Source: Paenibacillus daejeonensis DSM 15491
GTDB taxonomy: Bacteria > Bacillota > Bacilli > Paenibacillales > Paenibacillaceae
Length of the DNA stretch: 64,000 nt
Assembly (NCBI RefSeq): GCF_000378385.1
Contig: NZ_KB899670.1
Span: forward strand, 118,167 to 182,166
Direction of reading: 5' to 3'
The translations under genes and the position numbers were made by a program. Of this stretch, positions 36,112-44,697 are shown in pieces. Every line of letters starts with the position of its first letter. Positions within the stretch are counted from its first letter, which is position 1. The notes under the pieces were generated by a model. It worked only from the letters and a program-made list of their open reading frames with translations. It was not told the origin of the DNA and searched no databases.

Positions 36112-37023
36112 ATGAGTAGCCGTGTCTCGCGCCGGGACAACAGCATTGCGATGCTGCCGAATACCATCCTTCATACGCTGTTTGTCCTGCTGTCCCTGGC
36201 TTGTGTGTTGCCGGTCGTGCTGGTCACGATCGTTTCCTTTACCGATGGCGATTCTATCCTGAACAAAGGCTACAGCTTCTTTCCCGAGAAGTTCTCGCTC
36301 ATCGCCTACACGTCCATCTTCAAAGACTACGGCATGATTCTGGGTGGCTACACGGTGAGTATCCTGCTCACGATTGTGGGCACTGTGGCCAGTGTCATCT
36401 TGATGGCGCTGTATGCGTATCCGATCTCGCGCAGCGATTATCCGTACCGGAATTTCTTCACCTTCTTTTTGTTCTTCACCATGCTGTTCAATGGCGGACT
36501 CGTGAGCCGCTATCTCGTCTATACCCAATTACTTGGACTGCGGGATTCATACATTGCACTGCTACTGCCGCTGCTGATCATTCCGTTCAACGTCATCATC
36601 ATGCGGACCTTCTTCCAGACGACCATCCACCCGGCGCTCATTGAGTCCGCCCGGATCGACGGAGCTGGCGAGTTGCGCATTTTCTTCCGGATCGTGCTGC
36701 CGTTATCGCTGCCCGTGCTGGCGACGATGGGACTGTTCAGCACCATTAACTATTGGAACGACTGGTTTAACGCGCTGCTGTTCATCAACAGCGAACACAA
36801 ATATCCGCTGCAATACTTGATGATGCGGGTGCTCAGCGATGTCCAGTTCCTCCGGAGCAACGTCGAGCTGGCGGCACAAAATCCGGAGCTGCTGCGCAAC
36901 CTGCCCAACGAATCGCTGCAGATGGCGATGGCGGTCATCGGCATGGGGCCAATCCTGCTGGTGTACCCGTTCTTCCAGAAGTATTTTGTCAAAGGTCTGA
37001 CTATTGGCGCCGTGAAGGGCTAA
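36112..37023 (+). CDS. Sugar ABC transporter permease, YtcP/MalG type
   Basis: Second permease, 303 residues, six membrane segments. EAA loop HPALIESARIDGAGELRIFF and C-terminus KYFVKGLTIGAVKG, as in the MalG class. AGAGGTGAT lies 5 bases before the ATG at 36112; a GTG three codons earlier overlaps that site. It follows the first permease after 45 bp and is followed by the binding-protein gene. The substrate is probably an oligosaccharide released by the neighbouring hydrolases. Confidence 0.94.
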   Translation: MSSRVSRRDNSIAMLPNTILHTLFVLLSLACVLPVVLVTIVSFTDGDSILNKGYSFFPEKFSLIAYTSIFKDYGMILGGYTVSILLTIVGTVASVILMALYAYPISRSDYPYRNFFTFFLFFTMLFNGGLVSRYLVYTQLLGLRDSYIALLLPLLIIPFNVIIMRTFFQTTIHPALIESARIDGAGELRIFFRIVLPLSLPVLATMGLFSTINYWNDWFNALLFINSEHKYPLQYLMMRVLSDVQFLRSNVELAAQNPELLRNLPNESLQMAMAVIGMGPILLVYPFFQKYFVKGLTIGAVKG

Positions 37024-37071
37024 TGCTTTGCGAATACCGTTAGAGCCTCTTCGGCCTGCAGGGGACGGAGT

Positions 37072-37085
37072 GTTCTATATAGAAC
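37072..37085. promoter_or_regulatory. Perfect 14-bp palindrome before binding-protein gene
   Basis: GTTCTATATAGAAC is its own reverse complement and lies 22 bases upstream of the ATG at 37108. With no loop it is a poor RNA hairpin, so a protein-binding site is more likely. Possible independent control of the binding protein relative to the permeases. Confidence 0.4.
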
Positions 37086-37107
37086 TTACATGTACAGGAG
37101 GGTTCAC

Positions 37108-38691
37108 ATGAGACGAACAAAATGGGGATGGCAAGGAACAATGGTGCTGACGCTACTGCTGGCCTTGCTGCTGCAGGGCTGCTCCGGCGGTCCGGCGAAC
37201 AATGAACCGGTTAATGCGGGCACCAACAATCCACCGGCCGCAAGCGGCACGGAGGAGCCTCCGGCAACCGGAGCCGAGGCGGAAGAGCTGGAGCCGTATG
37301 AGGTATCGATCGTTTACTTTGGCACCCCGCAGCGCGATGATGCCTTGGTCGAAGAGAAGATTAACGAGTATCTGAAGGAGAAAATCAACACCACTGTCGA
37401 CCTGCGTCCAATTGCCTCCAGTGAATACAAGCAGAAGACGGAGCTGATGCTGAATACTGGCGAAGCAGTCGACTTGATGTTCACGGCCTCATGGCTGGGC
37501 TTCACCAGCAACGTGACCAAGGGCGCCTTCTTGGAGCTGGATGAACTGTTAGACCAGCATGGCCAGGGCATCAAGGAAACCATCCACCCGCTCTACCTGG
37601 AAGCTCCACGCTACAAAGGTAAATTGTATGCGGTTCCAACAAACAAAGAAATTACGCAAGGTCTGTCGCTGACGTATCGCAAGGACATCGTCGACAAATA
37701 CAGCATCCCTATTGAAGACATTAATACGATGGACGATCTGGAGCCGTGGTTCGAGCTGCTCAAGGAGAAGGAGCCGCAGTTGATTCTGAATTACGTGGCT
37801 GGCGGCGGCGATAACCTGATGTATGAGACCAAATCCAACTACCGTCCAATCGGCCCGACACCGGAGAAAATGACCTTGTTCCTCTACGATTACACATCGA
37901 CTGGCGACGTTGAGGTTAAATCTGTGCTGGACCCGGAGATTGTAGACATCAACAAGAAAGAATATGAGCTCTACCGCAAATATTATGAAAAAGGCTATAT
38001 CAACAGCGACGCTGCGACGACAACGACGAACGTCTCGGACCTGCGCAAGCAGGGCAAGATCTGGATGCAGCGCGCCGTGTGGAAGCCAGGAGCGGATATC
38101 GAGCTGAAGATCGCAACAGACAATCAATACGATTTTGTCTCTCATGTAGTCGAAGAGCCAATTGTCACCACGGATCTCGCGACCGGATCGATGATGTCTA
38201 TCGCCCGTACGTCCAAAAACCCGGAGCGCGCCATGATGGTGCTGAACTACCTGCACACCGATCCGTATTTGATCAACCTAATCGTTAACGGCATTGAGGA
38301 TCAGCATTATAAAAAGGTGGGCGACAACCGCATTGAACCGATTGCGGATTCCGGCTACGGCTCCACAGCGCTGTTCTGGGTCATCGGCAACCAGTTGCTG
38401 AACTACTTGAAGCCCGGCCAGCCGGATGACTTGTACACGGGATGGCAGGAGTTCAATGACAATGCTACACGTTCGCCACTGCTTGGTTTCGTCTTCGATG
38501 ATGCGTCAGTTAAAAACGAGTTGTCCCAGTTGGTAGCCATCATCAACGAATACAAAACGATCAGCTCGGGCGCCATTCCGAATCCATCGCAGTTGATTGA
38601 TGAGCGCAACACCAAGTTCAAGGCGGCAGGCATTGAGAAAGTGCAGGCTGAGGTACAGAAACAAATCGACGCCTGGTTTGCAGAGAAATAA
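37108..38691 (+). CDS. ABC transporter solute-binding lipoprotein, LplA type
   Basis: Lipoprotein of 527 residues. Signal peptide with lipobox LLQGC near residue 29 and a Gly/Asn/Pro/Thr-rich linker, then a two-lobed solute-binding fold (VSIVYFGTPQRDDALVEEKINE; YGSTALFWVIGN near the end). Length and pattern fit the large binding proteins paired with LplB/YtcP permeases, which usually bind oligosaccharides. ATG at 37108 has AGGAGGG 5 bases upstream. Third gene of the transporter operon; a hydrolase gene follows after 74 bp. Confidence 0.94.
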   Translation: MRRTKWGWQGTMVLTLLLALLLQGCSGGPANNEPVNAGTNNPPAASGTEEPPATGAEAEELEPYEVSIVYFGTPQRDDALVEEKINEYLKEKINTTVDLRPIASSEYKQKTELMLNTGEAVDLMFTASWLGFTSNVTKGAFLELDELLDQHGQGIKETIHPLYLEAPRYKGKLYAVPTNKEITQGLSLTYRKDIVDKYSIPIEDINTMDDLEPWFELLKEKEPQLILNYVAGGGDNLMYETKSNYRPIGPTPEKMTLFLYDYTSTGDVEVKSVLDPEIVDINKKEYELYRKYYEKGYINSDAATTTTNVSDLRKQGKIWMQRAVWKPGADIELKIATDNQYDFVSHVVEEPIVTTDLATGSMMSIARTSKNPERAMMVLNYLHTDPYLINLIVNGIEDQHYKKVGDNRIEPIADSGYGSTALFWVIGNQLLNYLKPGQPDDLYTGWQEFNDNATRSPLLGFVFDDASVKNELSQLVAIINEYKTISSGAIPNPSQLIDERNTKFKAAGIEKVQAEVQKQIDAWFAEK

Positions 38692-38765
38692 GGTTATTCT
38701 CCATCATTTCCCGACAATTGTTTATTGCCATGCCTCAGGGATGTTCGCTACGCTGGGGGTATTTA

Positions 38766-40115
38766 ATGGGGAATGGAGTGAGCGAACGAATGGCAACAAG
38801 GATGGATCATCTTCCGCACAAACTGACGATCACCATGTGGGATTTCTCCTGGTATACGATGACGCAGCCCGGGGAGCCGTATCATGATTTGGCAGCTCGC
38901 TTTGCGGAGGCGGTGGAGCGGGGGTACAATACGATCCGTATCTGTGCGATGCCGTTCATGCTGTTTATGGCGGAGGGCCCACGCCCGGGGCCGCTTCGCT
39001 TCGGCAATCTCGGCGAGGTCGGACAGCGGACACGCTGGTACAATTGCGAGGGCGGCGCAGCCTTGGACGGTCATGCCCAGCTGCTCGAGCTATTCAGACA
39101 GGCTCAGGCGCATGACTGCTACATTATGCTCTCGTCCTGGGAGTACCAGCAGAGCCCCAGCTTTCTGGCCGATCCAGAACTACGCGATCTTCTGCAAGCG
39201 ATTCCACCCGAGGATCGCTTCATGGCGCTTGCCCGCTCGCTGGATCAATTAATTCGTTACGTCAAGGCGGCGGGGTATGGCAGTCAGATTGTTTACGCCG
39301 AGCTGCATAATGAGGTGGAATTCGGCCAACTGACCGAGGTGGGGACGAGTCGTGGGATTGAGGCAACGGATACGCCTGCCCTTGTAGAAGCAATGCAGCC
39401 GTATATTGAGGAAGCTGTCGGCTACTTGCGTGACGAGCACCCAGATATTTTGATGACCGCAAGCTACACGCTCAATGAAGCCTATCCGAAGGCTTACATG
39501 GCTAATAATCTGCAGGTCGCACATTTTCATTTGTACATTAAGGGTGTGCTGCAGGAGCTGATGGACAAGGCGGATTTGTACGGCGAAGGGGAATTTCCTA
39601 ATCATTTTGTCCAATCCCTGCTCCGTGATGACGCGCCGCCCTTCACGTCCTGGACGCTACCGGCCGGACAAGAATGGCGGATGGAGGGAAATCCGGTAGG
39701 GATGCGACTCATCTACCTGCATGACTGGGCCGACCCTGACCGCTGGGACTTGTACCTGTATGAACGGTATGGCGCACATAAGCTGGCCATGCTGCAAAAA
39801 GCCGACCTCCGCTTCGATGAAGCCTGGGAGTGGGCGCGCCGCTCAGAGCTGCCCATCGTAATTGGTGAGGGATATGTCGGCTATACGCCGCTGCATGCAG
39901 GCTTTGAAGAGGGACCTGTTGGGAAATTTATTGCCGAATACGCGATCCGCAAGGGGATAGCACTGGGATTCTGGGGAATGACGTTATGCTCCAACTGTGC
40001 ACCTCATCATCCGTTCTGGCAGGATGTCGCTTGGCAGCGCAAGTGGAACCGCTATATTTTGGAATCAGGAGTAGGGGGATCGTCGTCCGCTGTGGCAGGG
40101 GCAAGTCCAGATTGA
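38766..40115 (+). CDS. Cytoplasmic clan GH-A cellulase-like hydrolase
   Basis: Protein of 449 residues without a signal peptide. It fits a (beta/alpha)8 glycoside hydrolase of clan GH-A: YAELHNEVEFGQL contains the Asn-Glu pair expected for the acid/base (E183), and PIVIGEGYVG contains a suitable nucleophile Glu (E368). Trp-rich stretches (MWDFSWY; ALGFWGMTL) resemble sugar-binding subsites. It follows the binding-protein gene, so it may split imported oligosaccharides inside the cell. Several starts are possible (38766, 38778 GTG, 38790); 38766 has GGGGG 6 bases upstream. Its 3' end overlaps the convergent ASCH gene by 64 bp. The family resembles 'cellulase-like' GH5 relatives, but I cannot fix it. 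Confidence 0.78.
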   Translation: MGNGVSERMATRMDHLPHKLTITMWDFSWYTMTQPGEPYHDLAARFAEAVERGYNTIRICAMPFMLFMAEGPRPGPLRFGNLGEVGQRTRWYNCEGGAALDGHAQLLELFRQAQAHDCYIMLSSWEYQQSPSFLADPELRDLLQAIPPEDRFMALARSLDQLIRYVKAAGYGSQIVYAELHNEVEFGQLTEVGTSRGIEATDTPALVEAMQPYIEEAVGYLRDEHPDILMTASYTLNEAYPKAYMANNLQVAHFHLYIKGVLQELMDKADLYGEGEFPNHFVQSLLRDDAPPFTSWTLPAGQEWRMEGNPVGMRLIYLHDWADPDRWDLYLYERYGAHKLAMLQKADLRFDEAWEWARRSELPIVIGEGYVGYTPLHAGFEEGPVGKFIAEYAIRKGIALGFWGMTLCSNCAPHHPFWQDVAWQRKWNRYILESGVGGSSSAVAGASPD

Positions 40116-40684
40116 CGCAAATACGACTCCCCCCGTGGTGAAATGCGGTATCCAGTCCCCAGACTCACCGTCAGTCCGAGGTTCTTGAGCTTGCGAACAT
40201 TCAGCTTCAGCTTGTCTGTATCCCAGCCGAGTAGGGTTGCCAGATTGGCGGCTCGCTCGGCTGGGTGCTGGACGATGACATGCAAAAACTTAGCCGTCCA
40301 AGGGCCCTGCCGACTGGCACGGTCCAGGCGACTAAGCCGTTCTCGCAGTTCCGTGAACTGCTCCGCGTCAAGCGCCGTGTCTTCCCGGAGCGCTTCCCTG
40401 GGATCATCTCCGATCCGGCGAATCGCAATACGGTAGACAATGCCTTCCATGCTGAATCCATTCAGTTCTTTTAGGAGATCTGGCAATGAAGCATACCCTG
40501 CCCTGGTTGCGTCTTCCTCCGTAATGACAGACTCCTGAATTTCCTCCATCGCTACGATTTCAATTAACCCGGCAGATGTATGCAGTTGGCTGCCTAATTT
40601 TACACTGGGTCGCCGCCAGCGGCGAAAGGCCTGGGTTACCTTACCTGCGGCAATTCCTTCAAGAATGTTCTTCTTAAACAGCAT
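40052..40684 (-). CDS. ASCH/PUA-like protein with C-terminal winged-helix region
   Basis: Cytoplasmic protein of 210 residues. The first 60 residues resemble an ASCH (PUA-like, RNA-binding) domain (MLFKKNILEGIAAGKVTQAFRRW and SAGLIEIVAMEEI). The C-terminal part (PWTAKFLHVIVQHPAERAAN, KLKNLGLTVSLGTGYRISPRGESYL) looks like a winged helix. GAGGAGGGGAA precedes the ATG at 40684, which is preferred over one seven codons earlier. It is divergent from an ArsR regulator, and its 3' end overlaps the hydrolase gene on the other strand. Function unknown; ASCH proteins are thought to act on RNA or modified nucleosides. Confidence 0.75.
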   Translation of the reverse strand: MLFKKNILEGIAAGKVTQAFRRWRRPSVKLGSQLHTSAGLIEIVAMEEIQESVITEEDATRAGYASLPDLLKELNGFSMEGIVYRIAIRRIGDDPREALREDTALDAEQFTELRERLSRLDRASRQGPWTAKFLHVIVQHPAERAANLATLLGWDTDKLKLNVRKLKNLGLTVSLGTGYRISPRGESYLRQSGLAPATADDDPPTPDSKI

Positions 40685-40751
40685 TTGTTCCCCTCCTCTG
40701 AGCACAGTTGTTCCTGACTTCAGTATAGCATGAGAAGGCGGAGTGTATTTT

Positions 40752-40790
40752 GAATATTCCTTTACAGGAATATTCCATGTGTGGTATATT
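40752..40790 (+). promoter_or_regulatory. Promoter with palindromic operator for the ArsR gene
   Basis: A perfect inverted repeat GAATATTCC-N6-GGAATATTC (40752-40775) encloses the -35 box TTTACA (40761-40766); an 18-bp spacer leads to the -10 box TATATT. An ArsR-family repressor binding here would cover the promoter, so autoregulation is likely. The site lies in the divergent region shared with the ASCH gene. Confidence 0.7.
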
Positions 40791-40889
40791 TAATTCATAA
40801 AGAACAAAATGAGCAAGGCGAGGTGAGAATCCGGGCCGGCCTTCGCAGTTAGCGAAGCGTGGATATAACGGCTCAAGAGGATGGTGAGT

Positions 40890-41243
40890 ATGGAAACGAC
40901 GACGTTCAGTGCATTATCCGAACCGAATCGGTTGCGCATTGTAGAGCTGCTTTTACTGGGACCGTTGACGGTAGGCGAGATAGCCAAGCGTTTGGATATA
41001 CGTCAGCCGCAAGCCTCCAAGCATCTGAAGGTACTGCTGGAGTCAGGACTGGTAGAAGTAGAGGCGATTGCCAATCGAAGAGAGTACCGGTTGCGGCCGG
41101 AGCCTTTTAGACAATTGACCACTTGGTTAGCGTCCTACCGGGACCTGTGGGAAGAACGATTCGACAATCTGGACATCTATCTGAAGCGTCTGCAGGATCA
41201 GAGCAATGACAGGACATCGGAACCGACGCCGGAAGAGTCCTGA
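40890..41243 (+). CDS. ArsR-family winged-helix transcriptional regulator
   Basis: Regulator of 117 residues with the ArsR fold: FSALSEPNRLRIVELLLLG, then the recognition helix RQPQASKHLKVLLESGLVE and the wing NRREYRLRPEP. No cysteine metal-site motif (ELCVC) is present, so it is not a metal sensor of the classical type. Such regulators often precede an AHSA1/SRPBCC gene and control it, as here (41280). Start: ATG 40890 (AGAGG 9 bases upstream); ATG 40881 in frame is also possible. Confidence 0.92.
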   Translation: METTTFSALSEPNRLRIVELLLLGPLTVGEIAKRLDIRQPQASKHLKVLLESGLVEVEAIANRREYRLRPEPFRQLTTWLASYRDLWEERFDNLDIYLKRLQDQSNDRTSEPTPEES

Positions 41244-41279
41244 GATTATAGACAACCTAACTTATAGGAGGAATGAGAG

Positions 41280-41786
41280 ATGACGAACAAAATGACGAGC
41301 CGTGTAGAGGGAAATGTACTTATTCTGGAGAGAAAGTTTCAAGCCCCGCGCGAGCTGGTGTTTCAAGCTTTCTCCGAAGCCGAGCATTTGAAGCAGTGGT
41401 GGGGCCCGCGCGGTTGGGCGCTTACCGTATGTAACATTGATTTTCGTCCTGGTGGCGTATGGCATTACTGTATGAAGTGTGAGGACCGCGAGCAAGGTGA
41501 TTTTTATGGCATGGAGTCTTGGGGCAAGGGGGTCTACCACGAGATTGTTACGAATGAGAAGATTGTGTACACGGACTATTTCTCGGATGCCGAAGGAAAC
41601 GAGAATCCTGAGATGCCTGCAACCGAAGTTACGCTTAGCTTTGTAGAACACGAAGGCGGGACCAAGCTGATCAACCGCGCAGAATATGCATCTGCTGAGG
41701 GACTTAAAGCTGTGCTCGATATGGGTATGGAGCAGGGCATCTCCGAAACATGGGATCGCCTGGACGAGCATCTTGCTGCAAAATAA
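41280..41786 (+). CDS. SRPBCC/AHSA1-family protein
   Basis: Cytoplasmic protein of 168 residues of the Aha1/START-like (SRPBCC) class: ERKFQAPRELVFQAFSEAEHLKQWWGPRGW at the start, then FRPGGVWHYCMKC, and GMEQGISETWDRLDEHL at the end. The fold makes a deep hydrophobic ligand pocket; the ligand is unknown. It is preceded by TAGGAGGAATG and lies 36 bp after the ArsR gene, so the two form an operon of a common regulator-plus-AHSA1 type. Confidence 0.92.
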   Translation: MTNKMTSRVEGNVLILERKFQAPRELVFQAFSEAEHLKQWWGPRGWALTVCNIDFRPGGVWHYCMKCEDREQGDFYGMESWGKGVYHEIVTNEKIVYTDYFSDAEGNENPEMPATEVTLSFVEHEGGTKLINRAEYASAEGLKAVLDMGMEQGISETWDRLDEHLAAK

Positions 41787-41797
41787 TAACGTTTCGG

Positions 41798-41834
41798 CAC
41801 CTGACTGGCCAATCTGGCGGTCGGGTGTTTTTTT
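41798..41834 (+). terminator. Rho-independent terminator after AHSA1 gene
   Basis: CACCTGAC / GTCGGGTG stem (one G-U pair), with further pairing TGGCC..GGCG in the loop region, followed by seven Ts. Confidence 0.85.
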
Positions 41835-41887
41835 GTTGTCCATGTGCCAGCCGCCACACTTCCGCCAAAATTTACTTTCATTGGGTG

Positions 41888-41916
41888 TTGAAATACGCAA
41901 ACGTTTATATTAGACT
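41888..41916 (+). promoter_or_regulatory. Promoter of metNIQ
   Basis: -35 TTGAAA (41888-41893), 17-bp spacer, -10 TAGACT (41911-41916). Only about 40 bases separate the expected start site from metN, so there is no room for an S-box or T-box leader. Confidence 0.65.
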
Positions 41917-41959
41917 ATTCCAATAGGATTTAAAGAAATGAGAGAGAGGGGGAGTCGCG

Positions 41960-42961
41960 CTGATTGAACTGAGAGGTGTAGCCAAAACCTACGAGACAGC
42001 CGCGACGACCGTGGATGCTCTGTCGGATGTCAACCTGACCGTAGAGAAAGGTGAAATCTTCGGCATTATCGGGCATTCAGGCGCCGGCAAAAGCACCTTG
42101 CTGCGCTGCGTGAATCTTCTGGAGCGGCCCTCGCTGGGCAGTGTCTCTGTCGGCGGACATGAGCTGACGATATTGAGCGAGAAAGAGCTGCAGCAGCGCC
42201 GTCAGAAGATTGGCATGATCTTTCAGCATTTTAATCTGCTCTCCACAGCAACCGTCCGGGATAATATTGCTTTTCCTCTGAAGATGTCGACCTTGTCCAA
42301 GGAAAAGGTCAGACGACGTGTCGATGAGCTGCTCGATCTGGTCGGTCTGCGAGGGCATGAGCAGAGCTATCCGGCTCAACTGTCTGGCGGACAGAAGCAG
42401 CGGGTGGGCATCGCCAGAGCACTGGCCAATCATCCCGACGTGCTGCTGTGCGACGAAGCGACCTCTGCGCTGGATCCGCATACGACCGAGTCGATCCTGA
42501 CACTGCTGAAGGATATCAATCAGAAGCTGGGCATTACGATTCTACTCATCACGCATGAGATGAATGTCATTCGCTCAATTTGCGACCGGGTCGCTGTCAT
42601 GGAAGGCGGCCGCATTATTGAACTGGGCGAGGTGCTGGAGGTGTTCCTCAATCCGCACCACAAGACGACCCGTGATTTTGTCAGTCAGGTCGCGGAGACC
42701 GTGGATGTGCAGGCGCAGGGCCTGCGGCCGGAGGGAGTCGTGGTCCGAATTAATTATCAGGGAGACCTGGCCCACGAGCCGATCTTGTTCGAGACGGTGA
42801 AAGGTACGGAAGCAAGCTTTGTCATCCTCCAGGGGACGGTATCCCGCATGAAGGATACGCCCTATGGGCAGCTGATCGTCGAGCTGCGTGGCAATAGCCG
42901 GGACACGAGCCAGATTATTGAGCAGCTCCGGCACCGAGGATTGGATGTGAGTGTGCTGTGA
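41960..42961 (+). CDS. metN: Methionine ABC importer ATPase (probable CTG start)
   Basis: ATP-binding subunit of 333 residues. Walker A GHSGAGKST, Q-loop IFQHFN, signature LSGGQKQRVGIARAL, Walker B VLLCDEATSALD, switch His in LITHEM, and a C-terminal NIL/ACT-like domain (from about 255) that senses methionine in this family. The expected N-terminus MIELRGVAKTYE is encoded only if translation begins at CTG 41960, which has AGGGGGAG 6 bases upstream; the frame is closed by TGA at 41939, and the first conventional start (GTG 42011) would remove the first beta strand. It overlaps metI by one base. Confidence 0.94.
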   Translation: MIELRGVAKTYETAATTVDALSDVNLTVEKGEIFGIIGHSGAGKSTLLRCVNLLERPSLGSVSVGGHELTILSEKELQQRRQKIGMIFQHFNLLSTATVRDNIAFPLKMSTLSKEKVRRRVDELLDLVGLRGHEQSYPAQLSGGQKQRVGIARALANHPDVLLCDEATSALDPHTTESILTLLKDINQKLGITILLITHEMNVIRSICDRVAVMEGGRIIELGEVLEVFLNPHHKTTRDFVSQVAETVDVQAQGLRPEGVVVRINYQGDLAHEPILFETVKGTEASFVILQGTVSRMKDTPYGQLIVELRGNSRDTSQIIEQLRHRGLDVSVL

Positions 42962-43635
42962 TGAATGAGGTATTGAGCTTTTTTGAGAATATCCGTTGGG
43001 ATGCCATCAACAAAGCGACGCGGGAAACGCTAGTCATGATGGGGGCTTCCATGTTCTTCACGGTAATCCTCGGACTTGCCATCGGCATCTTGCTGTTTCT
43101 TACGTCCAGAGGGCAAATGCTGCAGAACCGTTTTGTTTATTGGATTTTATCGCTAGTCGTCAACATTTTGCGCTCGGTGCCTTTTATTATTCTGATGATT
43201 CTGATCATGCCGTTGACCAAAATCATGGTTGGCACCTCCATCGGTGTGAAGGGTGCGATTCCACCCCTCGTTATCGCTGCAGCCCCGTTCTTTGCCAGGC
43301 TGGTAGAAGCTGCGCTGCGTGAGGTGGACAAGGGCGTGCTGGAGGCCGCCCAGGCGATGGGGTTCTCCAAAGGCATGATTGTCTGGCATGTATTGCTGAG
43401 GGAGGCGCGTACAGGGCTATTGGCCGGGACCACAATTACTGCCGTAACACTGGTGTCCTACACGGCGATGTCTGGTACGATCGGTGGCGGTGGTCTGGGT
43501 GACCTCGCGATTCGATTTGGCTTCCAGCGATTCCAGTGGGACGTCATGATTATAACGGTCATTTTGCTCATTATTCTGGTTCAGGGACTTCAGATGATTG
43601 GAGACGCCTTGGTGAGGAAGTATAGCCGCAAGTAG
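42961..43635 (+). CDS. metI: Methionine ABC importer permease
   Basis: Membrane protein of 224 residues with five hydrophobic segments, the usual size for MetI. It has ILRSVPFIILMILIMPLT and the ATPase-contact loop KGVLEAAQAMGFSKGMIVWHVL. It starts at the last base of the metN stop codon, which implies coupled translation. With MetN and MetQ it imports D/L-methionine. Confidence 0.95.
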   Translation: MNEVLSFFENIRWDAINKATRETLVMMGASMFFTVILGLAIGILLFLTSRGQMLQNRFVYWILSLVVNILRSVPFIILMILIMPLTKIMVGTSIGVKGAIPPLVIAAAPFFARLVEAALREVDKGVLEAAQAMGFSKGMIVWHVLLREARTGLLAGTTITAVTLVSYTAMSGTIGGGGLGDLAIRFGFQRFQWDVMIITVILLIILVQGLQMIGDALVRKYSRK

Positions 43636-43671
43636 ATAGAGATTATATCAAATTGGATGGAGGAATTCATA

Positions 43672-44559
43672 ATGAAAAAAGTAAGTGGACTTGTACTCGC
43701 GGCATTTCTGGTGCTGGCAGGCTGCGGACAAGGCAATACGCCGGATAATACACAGGGCGGGGCTAACACACCGAATGCAGGGAACAATAACATTGCGCAG
43801 CAAGAAAACAATGGGGCTGCAGAGCCGTCGGCAGATCCCGTTACGCTGAAGATTGGTGCGAGTGCAACGCCGCATGCTGAGATTCTGGAGGCCATTGCGC
43901 CTGCGCTTGAAGAGCAGGGTGTCACGCTCGATATTATCGAATTCTCGGAATATGTGCTCCCCAATGTTCAGTTGTATGAAGGCGATCTGGATGCGAACTT
44001 CTTCCAGCATCTCCCGTACCTCGAGACCTTCAATGAAGAACGCGGATATGATCTGGTAAGCGTGGCAGGTGTTCATATCGAGCCATTTGGCGTCTACTCT
44101 GATAGCCTGCAATCCATCGATGAGCTGGAGGACGGCGCCAAGATCGCGATTCCTAACGATCCATCCAACGGCGGCCGGGCTTTGCTCCTGCTGGCCCAGC
44201 ATGGACTGATTACGCTGGATGAAGCGGCTGGCGTTAATGTCACGGTAGCGGAGATTACCGACAATCCGCGCAACTTCGAGTTTGTCGAGCTTGAGGCAGC
44301 TACCTTGCCGCGTATCCTGGATGAGGTCGCTCTGGCGGCAATCAATACCAACTATGCGCTCGAAGCCGATCTGAATCCAACGGAAGACGCGCTGTTTATT
44401 GAGGACGAAGAGTCTCCTTATGTGAATATTATCGCCACCCGTCCGGACAATCAGGACGACGAAGCGATTCGCAAGCTGATCGAGGCGCTGCACTCGCCAG
44501 AGGTGGAGTCGTTCATCGAAGAAACGTATCAAGGTGCGGTTGTACCTGCATTCCAATAA
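43672..44559 (+). CDS. metQ: Methionine-binding lipoprotein
   Basis: Lipoprotein of 295 residues of the NlpA/MetQ family. Signal peptide with lipobox LAGC near residue 18, an Asn/Gly/Gln-rich linker, then LKIGASATPHAEILEAIAPALEEQG, DANFFQHLPYLETFN and IAIPNDPSNGGRALLLL, all hallmark MetQ stretches. ATG at 43672 has TGGAGGAATTC upstream; an ATG five codons earlier overlaps that site. Last gene of metNIQ, followed by a terminator. Confidence 0.96.
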   Translation: MKKVSGLVLAAFLVLAGCGQGNTPDNTQGGANTPNAGNNNIAQQENNGAAEPSADPVTLKIGASATPHAEILEAIAPALEEQGVTLDIIEFSEYVLPNVQLYEGDLDANFFQHLPYLETFNEERGYDLVSVAGVHIEPFGVYSDSLQSIDELEDGAKIAIPNDPSNGGRALLLLAQHGLITLDEAAGVNVTVAEITDNPRNFEFVELEAATLPRILDEVALAAINTNYALEADLNPTEDALFIEDEESPYVNIIATRPDNQDDEAIRKLIEALHSPEVESFIEETYQGAVVPAFQ

Positions 44560-44587
44560 AACCAAAAGTAACAACGCAAGAAGAAAC

Positions 44588-44624
44588 AACGCCCGCTCTT
44601 CGGCCTCATGGCCGGGAGCGGGCG
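44588..44624 (+). terminator. Terminator after metQ
   Basis: 10-bp perfect stem ACGCCCGCTC / GAGCGGGCGT with an inner GGCC..GGCC stem; only a short T-run follows. Confidence 0.75.
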
Positions 44625-44697
44625 TTTGCTCGTTAGTGTTTTCTCGCTGGATCATCCCCGGGACCCTCGTTCCGTCCCCGAGTGCCATCTACCAATG

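Noticed and set aside
35116..36528. A 470-codon open frame on the minus strand across the permease genes
   Set aside because: It lies opposite two clear permease genes, has a His/Asp/Arg-rich composition typical of antisense of GC-rich codons, and has no ribosome binding site or known domain.
41888..41960. SAM riboswitch before metN
   Set aside because: The gap is too short and none of the conserved S-box stems can be traced.
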